A stretch of 64,000 nt of DNA from Heligmosomoides polygyrus polygyrus (lineage: Eukaryota > Nematoda > Chromadorea > Rhabditida > Heligmosomidae). Shown piece by piece: positions 10,001 to 23,400 of this stretch. The notes below the pieces were generated by a model. That model had not been told where the DNA came from. It made no database searches and saw nothing but the letters and a program-made list of their open reading frames with translations. A program made the translations under genes and the position numbers. The DNA lies in contig OX377202.1 of NCBI GenBank assembly GCA_947396885.1, positions 62,001 to 126,000 on the forward strand, read 5' to 3'. Each line of letters opens with the position of its first letter. Position 1 is the stretch's first letter.

Positions 10001-12077
10001 GCGCTCATCCCCGAGGGGAAATTGTCAAAAAATCAGTTTTTCCGAATTTGGTCGTGATTGATACCGTTCGATAGAGCTTTTCAATCTGAACAGAATCGTA
10101 TCATTGCTAGCGTCGAGTACTGAAATATGGGCAAGCAAAGGGCGGAAGAAGCTTCAGCCGCTAAGTCCGTCGCCCTAAAACGGCAGCTTGGGTTAAGGCA
10201 ATATAGGAAGGTGGAGAGTTGTGATCATGTCGGTGTGAAGAACCTTCACAACTCTGCTCACCTTCGCATTTTCGGGCTGATAGCTTTCCGGGTCTCACCG
10301 CAGTGGTCGACTGAATTCGGAAAAAATCCTGCCACTCGAGCCTAACCTGCATATTCGCACGCTATAACTTTGCCCGTTCTCAAGCTACGTCGCTGTGCTT
10401 TAGCGCACTCGTAGAACATTTTACTGACAACAAAACCCACAAGCTGTAGCCAAAAGGATTCAAGCTTTACGGAGTTGTTGTGCTCCAAACACGCCCGCGC
10501 GTGTAATTTGGCACATCAACGGTCGATATTCTCCGCGCCCTTATTCTCTCAGATTACACTTCTCGCTGCTATAGATAAAACCGTTCAATTGGATATTAAA
10601 AGCTCTATCGAATGGTTCCCAACATGGCGAAATTTGAAAATATTGGTTTTCTGTGACGTCGTCGTCAGTGCAGGCTCGGCTTAGCTTGTGCTCATCCCCG
10701 AGGGGAAATTGTCAAAAAATCAGTTTTTCCGAATTTGGTCGTGATTGATACCGTTCGATAGAGCTTTTCAAGCTGAACAGAATCGTATCATTGCTAGCGT
10801 CGAGTACTGAAATATGGGCAAGCAAAGGGCGGAAGAAACTTCAGCCGCTAAGTCCGTCGCCCTAAAACGGCAGCTTGGGTTAAGGCAATATAGGAAGGTG
10901 GAGAGTTGTGATCATGTCGGTGTGAAGAACCTTCACAACTCTGCTCACCTTCGCATTTTCGGGCTGATAGCTTTCCGGGTCTCACCGCAGTGGTCGACTG
11001 AATTCGGAAAAAATCCTGTCACTCGAGCCTAACCTGCATATTCGCACCGCTATAACTTTGCCCGTTCTCAAGCTACGTTGCTGTGCTTTAGCGTTCTCGT
11101 AGAACATTTTACTCACTACAAATCCCACAAGCTGTAGCCAAAAGGATTCAAGCTTTACGGAGTTGTTGTGCTCCAAACATGCCCGCGCGTGTAATTTGGC
11201 ACATCAACGGTCGATATTCTCCGCGCCCTTATTCTCTCAGATTACACTTCTCGCTGCTATAGATAAAACCGTTCAATTGGATATCAAAAGCTCTATCGAA
11301 TGGTTCCCAACATGGCGAAATTTGAAAAAATTGGTTTTCTGTGACGTCGTCGTCAGTGCAGGCTCGGCTTAGCTTGCGCTCATCCCCGAGGGGAAATTGT
11401 CAAAAAATCAGTTTTTCCGAATTTGGTCGTGATTGATACCGTTCGATAGAGCTTTTCAATCTGAACAGAATCGTATCATTGCTAGCGTCGAGTACTGAAA
11501 TATGGGCAAGCAAAGGGCGGAAGAAGCTTCAGCCGCTAAGTCCGTCGCCCTAAAACGGCAGCTTGGGTTAAGGCAATATAGGAAGGTGGAGAGTTGTGAT
11601 CATGTCGGTGTGAAGAACCTTCACAACTCTGCACAACAACGCATTTTTGGGCTGATAGCTTTCCGGCTCTCACCGCAGTGGTCGACTGAATTCGGAAAGA
11701 ATCCTGTCACTCAAGCCTAACCTGCATATTCGCACCGCTATAACTTTGCTCGTTCTCAAGCTACGTCGCTGTGCTTTAGCGCGCTCGTAGAACATTTTAC
11801 TGACTACAAAACCCACAAGCTGTAGCCAGAAGGATTCAAGCTTTACGGAGTTGTTGCGCTTCAAACATGCCCGCGCGTGTAATTTGACACATCAGCGGTC
11901 GATATTCTCCGCGCCCTTACTCGCTCAGATTACACTTCTCGCTACTATAAATGAAACCGTTCAATTGGATATCAAAAGCTCTATCGAACGGTTCCCAACA
12001 TGGCGAAGTTTGAAAATATTGGTTTTCTGTGACGTCGTCGTCAGCGCAGGCTCGGCTTAGCTTGCGCTAATCTCCGA

Positions 12078-12496
12078 GGGGAAATTGTCAAAAAATCAGT
12101 TTTTCCGAATTTGGTCGTGATTGATACCGTTCGATAGAGCTTTTTAAGCTGAACAGAATCGTATCACAGCTAGCGTCGAGTACTGAAATATGGGCAAGCA
12201 AAGGGCGGAAGAAACTTCAGCCGCTAAGTCCGTCGCCCTAAAACGGAAGCTTGGGTTAAGGCAATATAGGAAGGTGGAGAGTTGTGATCATGTCGGTGTG
12301 AAGAGCCTTCACAACTCTGCACAACAACGCATTTTTGGGCCGCTAGCTTTCCGCGTCTCACCGCAGTGGTCGACTGAATTCGGAAAAAATCCTGTCACTC
12401 AAGCCTAACCTGCATATTCGCGCCGCTATAACTTTGCCCGTTCTCAAGCTACGTCGCTGCGCTTTGGAGCGCTACTAGACCTTCTTACTTTCTACA
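12078..12496 (+). repeat. Short 419-bp monomer, copy 3
   Basis: Third copy with the identical TCTACA/GGGG junction at 12496/12497. It is followed by a unit with the same 2-base deletion as seen near 3366 (here near 12726). This pair of markers shows that 12.1-12.9 kb is a displaced duplicate of 2.7-3.5 kb, 9360 bases away. No short unit occurs after 13 kb. Confidence 0.93.
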
Positions 12497-13643
12497 GGGG
12501 AAATTGTCAAAAAATCAGTTTTTCCGAAATTGGTCGTGATTGATACCGTTCGATAGAGCTTTTCAAGCTGAACAGAATCGTATTATTGCTAGCGTCGAGT
12601 ACTGAAATATGGGCAGGCAAAGGGCGGAAGAAGCTTCAGCCGCTAAGTCCGTCGCCCTAAAACGGCAGCTTGGGTTAAGGCAATATAGGAAGGTCGAGAG
12701 TTGTGATCATGTCGGTGTGAAGAGCCTACAACTCTGTTCACATTCGCATTTTCGGGCTGATAGCTTTCCGGGTCTCACCGCAGTGGTCGACTGAATTCGG
12801 AAAAAATCCTGTCACTCAAGCCTAACCTGCATATTCGCACCGCTATAACTTTGCCCGTTCTCAAGCTACGTCGCTGCGCTTTAGAGCGCTACTAGATCTT
12901 CTTACTTTCTACAAAACCCACAAGCTGTAACCGGAAGGATTAAAGCTTGACGGAGTTGTTGTGCTCCAAACACGCCCGCGCGTGTAATTTGGCACATCAA
13001 CGGTCGATATTCTCCGCGCCCTTATTCTCTCAGATTACACTTCTCGCTGCTATAGATAAAACCGTTCAATTGGATATTAAAAGCTCTATCGAATGGTTCC
13101 CAACATGGCGAAATTTGAAAATATTGGTTTTCTGTGACGTCGTCGTCAGCGCAGGCTCGGCTTAGCTTGTGCTCATCCCCGAGGGGAAATTGTCAAAAAA
13201 TCAGTTTTTCCGAAATTGGTCGTGATTGATACCGTTCGATAGAACTTTTCAAGCTGAACAGAATCGTATCACAGCTAGCGTCGAGTACCGAAATATGGGC
13301 AAGCAAAGGGCGGAAGAAGCTTCAGCCGCTAAGTCCGTCGCCGTAAAACGGCAGCTTGGGTTAAGGCAATATAGGAAGGTGGAGAGTTGTGATCATGTCG
13401 GTGTGAAGAACCTTCACAACTCTGCTCACCTTCGCATTTTCGGGCTGATAGCTTTCCGGGTCTCACCGCAGTGGTCGACTGAATTCGGAAAAAATCCTGT
13501 CACTCGAGCCTAACCTGCATATTCGCACCGCTATAACTTTGCCCGTTCTCAAGCTACGTTGCTGTGCTTTAGCGCTCTCGTAGAACATTTTACTGCCAAC
13601 AAAACTCGCAAGTTGTAGCCAAAAGGATTCAACCTTTACGGAG

Positions 13644-16600
13644 TTGTTGTGCTCCAAACATACCCGCGCGTGTAATTTGGCACATCAACGGTCGATATTC
13701 TCCGCGCCCTTATTCTCTCAGATTACACTTCTCGCTGCTATAGATAAAACCGTTCAATTGGATATTAAAAGCTCTATCGAATGGTTCCCAACATGGCGAA
13801 ATTTGAAAATATTGGTTTTCTGTGACGTCGTCGTCAGTGCAGGCTCGGCTTAGCTTGCGCTCATCCCCGAGGGGAAATTGTCAAAAAATCAGTTTTTCCG
13901 AATTTGGTCGTGATTGATACCGTTCGATAGAGCTTTTCAATCTGAACAGAATCGTATCATTGCTAGCGTCGAGTACTGAAATATGGGCAAGCAAAGGGCG
14001 GAAGAAGCTTCAGCCGCTAAGTCCGTCGCCCTAAAACGGCAGCTTGGGTTAAGGCAATATAGGAAGGTGGAGAGTTGTGATCATGTCGGTGTGAAGAACC
14101 TTCACAACTCTGCTCACCTTCGCATTTTCGGGCTGATAGCTTTCCGGGTCTCACCGCAGTGGTCGACTGAATTCGGAAAAAATCCTGTCACTCGAGCCTA
14201 ACCTGCATATTCGCACCGCTATAACTTTGCCCGTTCTCAAGCTACGTCGCTGTGCTTTAGCGCACTCGTAGAACATTTTACTGACAAGAAAACCCACAAG
14301 CTGTAGCCAAAAGGATTCAAGCTTTACGGAGTTGTTGTGCTCCAAACACGCCCGCGCGTGTAATTTGGCACATCAACGGTCGATATTCTCCGCGCCCTTA
14401 TTCTCTCAGATTACACTTCTCGCTGCTATAGATAAAACCGTTCAATTGGATATTAAAAGCTCTATCAAATGGTTCCCAACATGGCGAAATTTGAAAATAT
14501 TGGTTTTCTGTGACGTCGTCGTCAGTGCAGGCTCGGCTTAGCTTGCGCTCATCCCCGAGGGGAAATTGTTAAAAAATCAGTTTTTCCGAATTTGGTCGTG
14601 ATTGATACCGTTCTATAGAGCTTTTCAAGCTGAACAGAATCGTATCATTGCTAGCGTCGAGTACTGAAATTTGGGCAAGCAAAGGGCGGAAGAAGCTTCA
14701 GCCGCTAAGTCCGTCGCCCTAAAACGGCAGCTTGGGTTAAGGCAATATAGGAAGGTGGAGAGTTGTGATCATGTCGGTGTGAAGAACCTTCACAACTCTG
14801 CTCACCTTCGCATTTTCGGGCTGATAGCTTTCCGGGTCTCACCGCAGTGGTCGACTGAATTCGGAAAAAATCCTGTCACTCGAGCCTAACCTGCATATTC
14901 GCACCGCTATAACTTTGCCCGTTCTCAAGCTACGTTGCTGTGCTTTAGCGCTCTCGTAGAACATTTTACTGACAACAAAACCCACAAGCTGTAGCCAAAA
15001 GGATTCAAGCTTCACGGAGTTGTTGTGCTCCAAACACGCCCGCGCGTGTAATTTGGCACATCAACGGTCGATATTCTCCGCGCCCTTATTCTCTCAGATT
15101 ACACTTCTCGCTGCTATAGATAAAACCGTTCAATTGGATATCAAAAGCTCTATCGAATGGTTCCCAACATGGCGAAATTTGAAAATATTGGTTTTCTGTG
15201 ACGTCGTCGTCAGTGCAGGCTCGGCTTAGCTTGTGCTCATCCCCGAGGGGAAACTGTCAAAAAATCAGTTTTTCCGAATTTGGTCGTGATTGATACCGTT
15301 CGATAGAGCTTTTCAAGCTAAACAGAATCGTATCATTGCTAGCGTCGAGTACTGAAATATGGGCAAGCAAAGGGCGGAAGAAGCTTCAGCCGCTAAGTCC
15401 GTCGCCCTAAAACGGCAGCTTGGGTTAAGGCAATATAGGAAGGTGGAGAGTTGTGATCATGTCGGTGTGAAGAACCTTCACAACTCTGCTCACCTTCGCA
15501 TTTTCGGGCTGATAGCTTTCCGGGTCTCACCGCAGTGGTCGACTGAATTCGGAAAAAATCCTGTCACTCGAGCCTAACCTGCATATTCGCACCGCTATAA
15601 CTTTGCCCGTTCTCAAGCTACGTTGCTGTGCTTTAGCGCTCTCGTAGAACATTTTATTGACAACAAAACCCACAAGCTGTAGCCAAAAGGATTCAAGCTT
15701 TACGGAGTTGTTGTGCTCCAAACACGCCCGCGCGTGTAATTTGGCACATCAACGGTCGATATTCTCCGCGCCCTTATTCTCTCAGATTACACTTCTCGCT
15801 GCTATAGATAAAACCGTTCAATTGGATATCAAAAGCTCTATCGAATGGTTCCCAACATGGCGAAATTTGAAAATATTGGTTTTCTGTGACGTCGTCGTCA
15901 GTGCAGGCTCGGCTTAGCTTGTGCTCATCCCCGAGGGGAAATTGTCAAAAAATCAGTTTTTCCGAATTTGGTCGTGATTGATACCGTTCGATAGAGCTTT
16001 TCAAGCTAAACAGAATGGTATCATTGCTAGCGTCGAGTACTGAAATATGGGCAAGCAAAGGGCGGAAGAAGCTTCAGCCGCTAAGTCCGTCGCCCTAAAA
16101 CGGCAGCTTGGGTTAAGGCAATATAGGAAGGTGGAGAGTTGTGATCATGTCGGTGTGAAGAACCTTCACTACTCTGCTCACCTTCGCATTTTCGGGCTGA
16201 TAGCTTTCCGGGTCTCACCGCAGTGGTCGACTGAATTCGGAAAAAATCCTGTCACTCGAGCCTAACCTGCATATTCGCACCGCTATAACTTTGCCCGTTC
16301 TCAAGCTACGTTGCTGTGCTTTAGCGCTCTCGTAGAACATTTTACTGGCAACAAAACTCGCAAGTTGTAGCCAAAAGGATTCAACCTTTACGGAGTTGTT
16401 GTGCTCCAAACACGCCCGCGCGTGTAATTTGGCACATCAACGGTCGATATTCTCCGCGCCCTTATTCTCTCAGATTACACTTCTCGCTGCTATAGATAAA
16501 ACCGTTCAATTGGATATTAAAAGCTCTATCAAATGGTTCCCAACATGGCGAAATTTGAAAATATTGGTTTTCTGTGACGTCGTCGTCAGTGCAGGCTCGG

Positions 16601-19147
16601 CTTAGCTTGCGCTCATCCCCGAGGGGAAATTGTTAAAAAATCAGTTTTTCCGAATTTGGTCGTGATTGATACCGTTCTATAGAGCTTTTCAAGCTGAACA
16701 GAATCGTATCATTGCTAGCGTCGAGTACTGAAATATGGGCAAGCAAAGGGCGGAAGAAGCTTCAGCCGCTAAGTCCGTCGCCCTAAAACGGCAGCTTGGG
16801 TTAAGGCAATATAGGAAGGTGGAGAGTTGTGATCATGTCGGTGTGAAGAACCTTCACAACTCTGCTCACCTTCGCATTTTCGGGCTGATAGCTTTCCGGG
16901 TCTCACCGCAGTGGTCGACTGAATTCGGAAAAAATCCTGTCACTCGAGCCTAACCTGCATATTCGCACCGCTATAACTTTGCCCGTTCTCAAGCTACGTT
17001 GCTGTGCTTTAGCGCTCTCGTAGAACATTTTACTGTCAACAAAACTCGCAAGTTGTAGCCAAAAGGATTCAAGCTTCACGGAGTTGTTGTGCTCCAAACA
17101 TGCCCGCGCGTGTAATTTGGCACATCAACGGTCGATATTCTCCGCGCCCTTATTCTCTCAGATTACACTTCTCGCTGCTATAGATAAAACCGTTCAATTG
17201 GATATCAAAAGCTCTATCGAATGGTTCCCAACATGGCGAAATTTGAAAATATTGGTTTTCTGTGACGTCGTCGTCAGTGCAGGCTCGGCTTAGCTTGTGC
17301 TCATCCCCGAGGGGAAATTGTCAAAAAATCAGTTTTTCCGAATTTGGTCGTGATTGATACCGTTCGATAGAGCTTTTCAAGCTGAACAGAATCGTATCAT
17401 TGCTAGCGTCGAGTACTGAAATATGGGCAAGCAAAGGGCGGAAGAAGCTTCAGCCGCTAAGTCCGTCGCCCTAAAACGGCAGCTTGGGTTAAGGCAATAT
17501 AGGAAGGTGGAGAGTTGTGATCATGTCGGTGTGAAGAACCTTCACAACTCTGCTCACCTTCGCATTTTCGGGCTGATAGCTTTCCGGGTCTCACCGCAGT
17601 GGTCGACTGAATTCGGAAAAAATCCTGTCACTCAAGCCTAACCTGCATATTCGCACCGCTATAACTTTGCCCGTTCTCAAGCTACGTCGCTGTGCTTTAG
17701 CGCTCTCGTAGAACATTTTACTGACAACGAAACCCACAAGCTGTAGCCAAAAGGATTCAAGCTTTACGGAGTTGTTGTGCTCCAAACATGCCCGCGCGTG
17801 TAATTTGGCACATCAACGGTCGATATTCTCCGCGCCCTTATTCTCTCAGATTACACTTCTCGCTGCTATAGATGAAACCGTTCAATTGGATATCAAAAGC
17901 TCTATCGAATGGTTCCCAACATGGCAAAATTTGAAAATATTGGTTTTCTGTGACGTCGTCGTCAGCGCAGGCTCGGCTTACCTTGTGCTCATCCCCGAGG
18001 GGAAATTGTCAAAAAATCAGTTTTTCCGAATTTGGTCGTGATTGATACCGTTCGATAGAGCTTTTTAAGCTGAACAGAATCGTATCATTGCTAGCGTCGA
18101 GTACTGAAATATGGGCAAGCAAAGGGCGTAAGAAGCTTCAGCCGCTAAGTCCGTCGCCCTAAAACGGCAGCTTGGGTTAAGGCAATATAGGAAGGTGGAG
18201 AGTTGTGATCATGTCGGTGTGAAGAACCTTCACAACTCTGCTCACCTTCGCATTTTCGGGCTGATAGCTTTCCGGGTCTCACCGCAGTGGTCGACTGAAT
18301 TCGGAAAAAATCCTGTCACTCGAGCCTAACCTGCATATTCGCACCGCTATAACTTTGCCCGTTCTCAAGCTACGTCGCTGTGCTTTAGCGCACTCGTAGA
18401 ACATTTTACTGACAACAAAACCCACAAGCTGTAGCCAAAAGGATTCAAGCTTTACGGAGTTGTTGTGCTCCAAACACGCCCGCGCGTGTAATTTGGCACA
18501 TCAACGGTCGATATTCTCCGCGCCCTTATTCTCTCAGATTACACTTCTCGCTGCTATAGATAAAACCGTTCAATTGGATATTAAAAGCTCTATCAAATGG
18601 TTCCCAACATGGCGAAATTTGAAAATATTGGTTTTCTGTGACGTCGTCGTCAGTGCAGGCTCGGCTTAGCTTGCGCTCATCCCCGAGGGGAAATTGTTAA
18701 AAAATCAGTTTTTCCGAATTTGGTCGTGATTGATACCGTTCTATAGAGCTTTTCAAGCTGAACAGAATCGTATCATTGCTAGCGTCGAGTACTGAAATAT
18801 GGGCAGGCAAAGGGCGGAAGAAGCTTCAGCCGCTGAGTCCGTCGCCCTAAAACGGCAGCTTGGGTTAAGGCAATATAGGAAGGTGGAGAGTTGTGATCAT
18901 GTCGGTGTGAAGAACCTTCACAACTCTGCTCACCTTCGCATCTTCGGTCTGATAGCTTTCCGCGTCTCACCGCAGTGGTCGACTGAATTCGGAAAAAATC
19001 CTGTCACTCAAGCCTAACCTGCATATTCGCACCGCTATAACTTTGCCCGTTCTCAAGCTACGTCGCTGTGCTTTAGCGCTCTCGCAGAACATTTTACTGG
19101 CAACAAAACCCACAAGCTGTAGCCAAAAGGATTCAAGCTTTACGGAG
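13644..19147 (+). repeat. Uniform run of type-A monomers
   Basis: Eight successive 688-bp units without any type-B zone or length change. Most share ACTCGAGCC, GTTGCTGTG and GCGCTCTCG. Three of them (starting 14332, 16396, 18460) share a rare haplotype with TATCAAATGG in the first arm and ACCGTTCTATAGAG in the second. The spacing of 2064 between these three suggests an older three-unit periodicity. Confidence 0.7.
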
Positions 19148-20404
19148 TTGTTGTGCTCCAAACATGCCCGCGCGTGTAATTTGGCACATCAACGGTCGAT
19201 ATTCTCCGCGCCCTTACTCTCTCAGATTACACTTCTCGCTGCTACAAATGAAACCGTTCAATTGGATATCAAAAGCTCTATCGAATGGCTGCCAACATGG
19301 CGAAATTTGAAAATATTGGTTTTCTGTGACGTCGTCGTCAGCGCAGGCTCGGCTTAGCTTGTGGTCATCCCCGAGGGGAAATTGTCAAAAAATCAGTTTT
19401 TCCGAAATTGGTCGTGATTGATACCGTTCGATAGAGTTTTTCAAGCTGAACAGAATCGTATCATTGCTAGCGTCGAGTACTGAAATATGGGCAAGCAAAG
19501 GGCGGAAGAAGCTTCAGCCGCTAAGTCCGTCGCCCTAAAACGGCAGCTTGGGTTAAGGCAATATAGGAAGGTGGAGAGTTGTGATCATGTCGGTGTGAAG
19601 AACCTTCACAACTCTGCTCACCTTCGCATCTTCGGTCTGATAGCTTTCCGCGTCTCACCGCAGTGGTCGACTGAATTCGGAAAAAATCCTGTCACTCAAG
19701 CCTAACCTGCATATTCGCACCGCCATAACTTTGCCCGTTCTCAAGCTACGTCGCTGCGCTTTGGAGCGCTACTAGAACTTCTTACTTTCTACAAAACCCA
19801 CAAGCTGTAACCGGAAGGATTAAAGCTTGACGGAGTTGTTGTGCTCCAAACATGCCCGCGCGTGTAATTTGGCACATCAACGGTCGATATTCTCCGCGCC
19901 CTTACTCGCTCAGATTACACTTCTCGCTGCTATAGATAAAACCGTTCAATTGGATATCAAAAGCTCTATCGAATGGTTCCCAACATGGCGAAGTTTGAAA
20001 ATATTGGTTTTCTGTGACGTCGTCGTCAGCGCAGGCTCGGCTTAGCTTGTGCTCGTCCCCGAGGGGAAATTGTCAAAAAATCAGTTTTTCCGAATTTGGT
20101 CGTGATTGATACCGTTCGATAGAGCTTTTCAAGCTGAACAGAATCGTATCATTGCTAGCGTCGAGTACTGAAATATGGGCAAGCAAAGGGCGTAAGAAGC
20201 TTCAGCCGCTAAGTCCGTCGCCCTAAAACGGCAGCTTGGGTTAAGGCAATATAGGAAGGTGGAGAGTTGTGATCATGTCGGTGTGAAGAACCTTCACAAC
20301 TCTGCTCACCTTCGCATTTTCGGGCTGATAGCTTTCCGCGTCTCACCGCAGTGATCGACTGAATTCGGAAAAAATCCTGTCACTCAAGCCTAACCTGCAT
20401 ATTC

Positions 20405-23400
20405 ACACCGCTATAACTTTGCCCGTTCTCAAGTTACGTCGCCGTGCTTTAGCGCACTCGTAGAACGTTTTACTGACTACAAAACCCACAAGCTGTAGCC
20501 AAAAGGATTCAAGCTTTACGGAGTTGTTGTGCTCCAAACACGCCCGCGCGTGTAATTTGGCACATCAGCGGTCGATATTCTCCGCGCCCTTACTCGCTCA
20601 GATTACACTTCTCGCTACTATAAATGAAACCGTTCAATTGGATATCAAAAGCTCTATCGAACGGTTCCCAACATGGCGAAATTTGAAAATATTGGTTTTC
20701 TGTGACGTCGTCGTCAGCGCAGGCTCGGCTTAGCTTGTGCTCATCCCCGAGGGGAAATTGTCAAAAAATCAGTTTTTCCGAAATTGGTCGTGATTGATAC
20801 CGTTCGATAGAACTTTTCAAGCTGAACAGAATCGTGTCACAGCTAGCGTCGAGTACCGAAATATGGGCAAGCAAAGGGCGGAAGAAGCTTCAGCCGCTAA
20901 GTCCGTCGCCCTAAAACGGCAGCTTGGGTTAAGGCAATATAGGAAGGTGGAGAGTTGTGATCATGTCGGTGTGAAGAACCTTCACAACTCTGCTCACCTT
21001 CGCATTTTCGGGCTGATAGCTTTCCGGGTCTCACCGCAGTGGTCCACTGAATTCGGAAAAAATCCTGTCACTCAAGCCTAACCTGCATATTCGCACCGCT
21101 ATAACTTTGCCAGTTCTCAAGCTACGTCGCTGTGCTTTAGCGCACTCGTAGAACATTTTACTGACTACAAAACCCACAAGCTGTAGCCAAAAGGACTCAA
21201 GCTTTACGGAGTTGTTGTGCTCCAAACATGCCCGCGCGTGTAATTTGGCACATCAGCGGTCGATATTCTCCGCGCCCTTACTCGCTCAGATTACACTTCT
21301 CGCTGCTATAGATAAAACCGTTCAATTGGATATCAAAAGCTCTATCGAATGGTTCCCAACATGGCGAAATTTGAAAATATTGGTTTTCTGTGACGTCGTC
21401 GTCAGCGCAGGCTCGGCTTAGCTTGTGCTCGTCCCCGAGGGGAAATTGTCAAAAAATCAGTTTTTCCGAATTTGGTCGTGATTGATACTGTTCGATAGAG
21501 CTTTTCAAGCTGAACAGAATCGTATCATTGCTAGCGTCGAGTACTGAAATATGGGCAGGCAAAGGGCGGAAGAAGCTTCAGCCGCTGAGTCCGTCGCCCT
21601 AAAACGGCAGCTTGGGTTAAGGCAATATAGGAAGGTGGAGAGTTGTGATCATGTCGGTGTGAAGAACCTTCACAACTTTGCTCACCTTCGCATCTTCGGT
21701 CTGATAGCTTTCCGCGTCTCACCGCAGTGGTCGACTGAATTCGGAAAAAATCCTGTCACTCAAGCCTAACCTGCATATTCGCACCGCCATAACTTTGCCC
21801 GTTCTTAAGCTACGTCGCTGCGCTTTGGAGCGCTACTAGAACTTCTTACTTTCTACAAAACCCACAAGCTGTAACCGGAAGGATTAAAGCTTGACGGAGT
21901 TGTTGTGCTCCAAACATGCCCGCGCGTGTAATTTGGCACATCAACGGTCGATATTCTCCGCGCCCTTACTCGCTCAGATTACACTTCTCGCTGCTATAGA
22001 TAAAACCGTTCAATTGGATATCAAAAGCTCTATCGAATGGTTCCCAACATGGCGAAGTTTGAAAATATTGGTTTTCTGTGACGTCGTCGTCAGCGCAGGC
22101 TCGGCTTAGCTTGTGCTCGTCCCCGAGGGGAAATTGTCAAAAAATCAGTTTTTCCGAATTTGGTCGTGATTGATACCGTTCGATAGAGCTTTTCAAGCTG
22201 AACAGAATCGTATCACAGCTAGCGTCGAGTACTGAAATATGGGCAGGCAAAGGGCGGAAGAAACTTCAGCCGCTAAGTCCGTCGCCCTAAAACGGCAGCT
22301 TGGGTTAAGGCAATATAGGAAGGTGGAGAGTTGTGATCATGTCGGTGTGAAGAGCCTTCACAACTCTGCACAACAACGCATTTTTGGGCCGCTAGCTTTC
22401 CGCGTCTCACCGCAGTGGTCGACTGAGTTCGGAAAAAATCCTGTCACTCAAGCCTAACCTGCATATTCCCACCGCTATAACTTTGCCCGTTCTCAAGCTA
22501 CGTCGCTGTGCTTTAGCGCACTCGTAGAACGTTTTACTGACTACAAAACCCACAAGCTGTAGCCAAAAGGATTCAAGCTTTACGGAGTTGTTGTGCTCCA
22601 AACATGCCCGCGCGTGTAATTTGGCACATCAACGGTCGATATTCTCCGCGCCCTTACTCTCTCAGATTACACTTCTCGCTGCTACAAATGAAACCGTTCA
22701 ATTGGATATCAAAAGCTCTATCGAATGGCTCCCAACATGGCGAAATTTGAAAACATTGGTTTTCTGTGACGTCGTCGTCAGCGCAGGCTCGGCTTAGCTT
22801 GTGCTCATCCCCGAGGGGAAATTGTCAAAAAATCAGTTTTTCCGAAATTGGTCGTGATTGATACCGTTTGATAGAGTTTTTCAAGCTGAACAGAATCGTA
22901 TCATTGCTAGCGTCGAGTACTGAAATATGGGCAAGCAAAGGGCGGAAGAAGCTTCAGCCGCTAAGTCCGTCGCCCTAAAACGGCAGCTTGGGTTAAGGCA
23001 ATATAGGAAGGTGGAGAGTTGTGATCATGTCGGTGTGAAGAACCTTCACAACTCTGCTCACCTTCGCATTTTCGGGCTGATAGCTTTCCGGGTCTCACCG
23101 CAGTGGTCGACTGAATTCGGAAAAAATCCTGTCACTCGAGCCTAACCTGCATATTCGCACCGCTATAACTTTGCCCGTTCTCAAGCTACGTTGCTGTGCT
23201 TTAGCGCTCTCGTAGAACATTTTACTGACAACAAAACCCACAAGCTGTAGCCAAAAGGATTCAAGCTTTACGGAGTTGTTGTGCTCCAAACATGCCCGCG
23301 CGTGTAATTTGGCACATCAACGGTCGATATTCTCCGCGCCCTTATTCTCTCAGATTACACTTCTCGCTCCTATAGATAAAACCGTTCAATTGGATATCAA

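Larger units (their letters stand above)
1115..12060 (+). repeat. Dispersed related segments of the 5' heterogeneous zone
   Basis: A rare haplotype (TTGTTGCGCTTCAAACATG with TTTGACACATCAG) occurs at 1803, 9100 and 11851 only. About 1.3-2.05 kb matches 8.6-9.35 kb at an offset of 7297. About 0.9-1.4 kb and 1.5-2.05 kb match 10.98-11.45 kb and 11.55-12.1 kb at an offset of 10048. About 2.75-3.5 kb matches 12.1-12.87 kb at an offset of 9360. All offsets equal whole units once the short unit and small indels are counted. A private CACTACAAATCCCAC variant at about 1065 and 11113 supports the second match. Confidence 0.7.
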
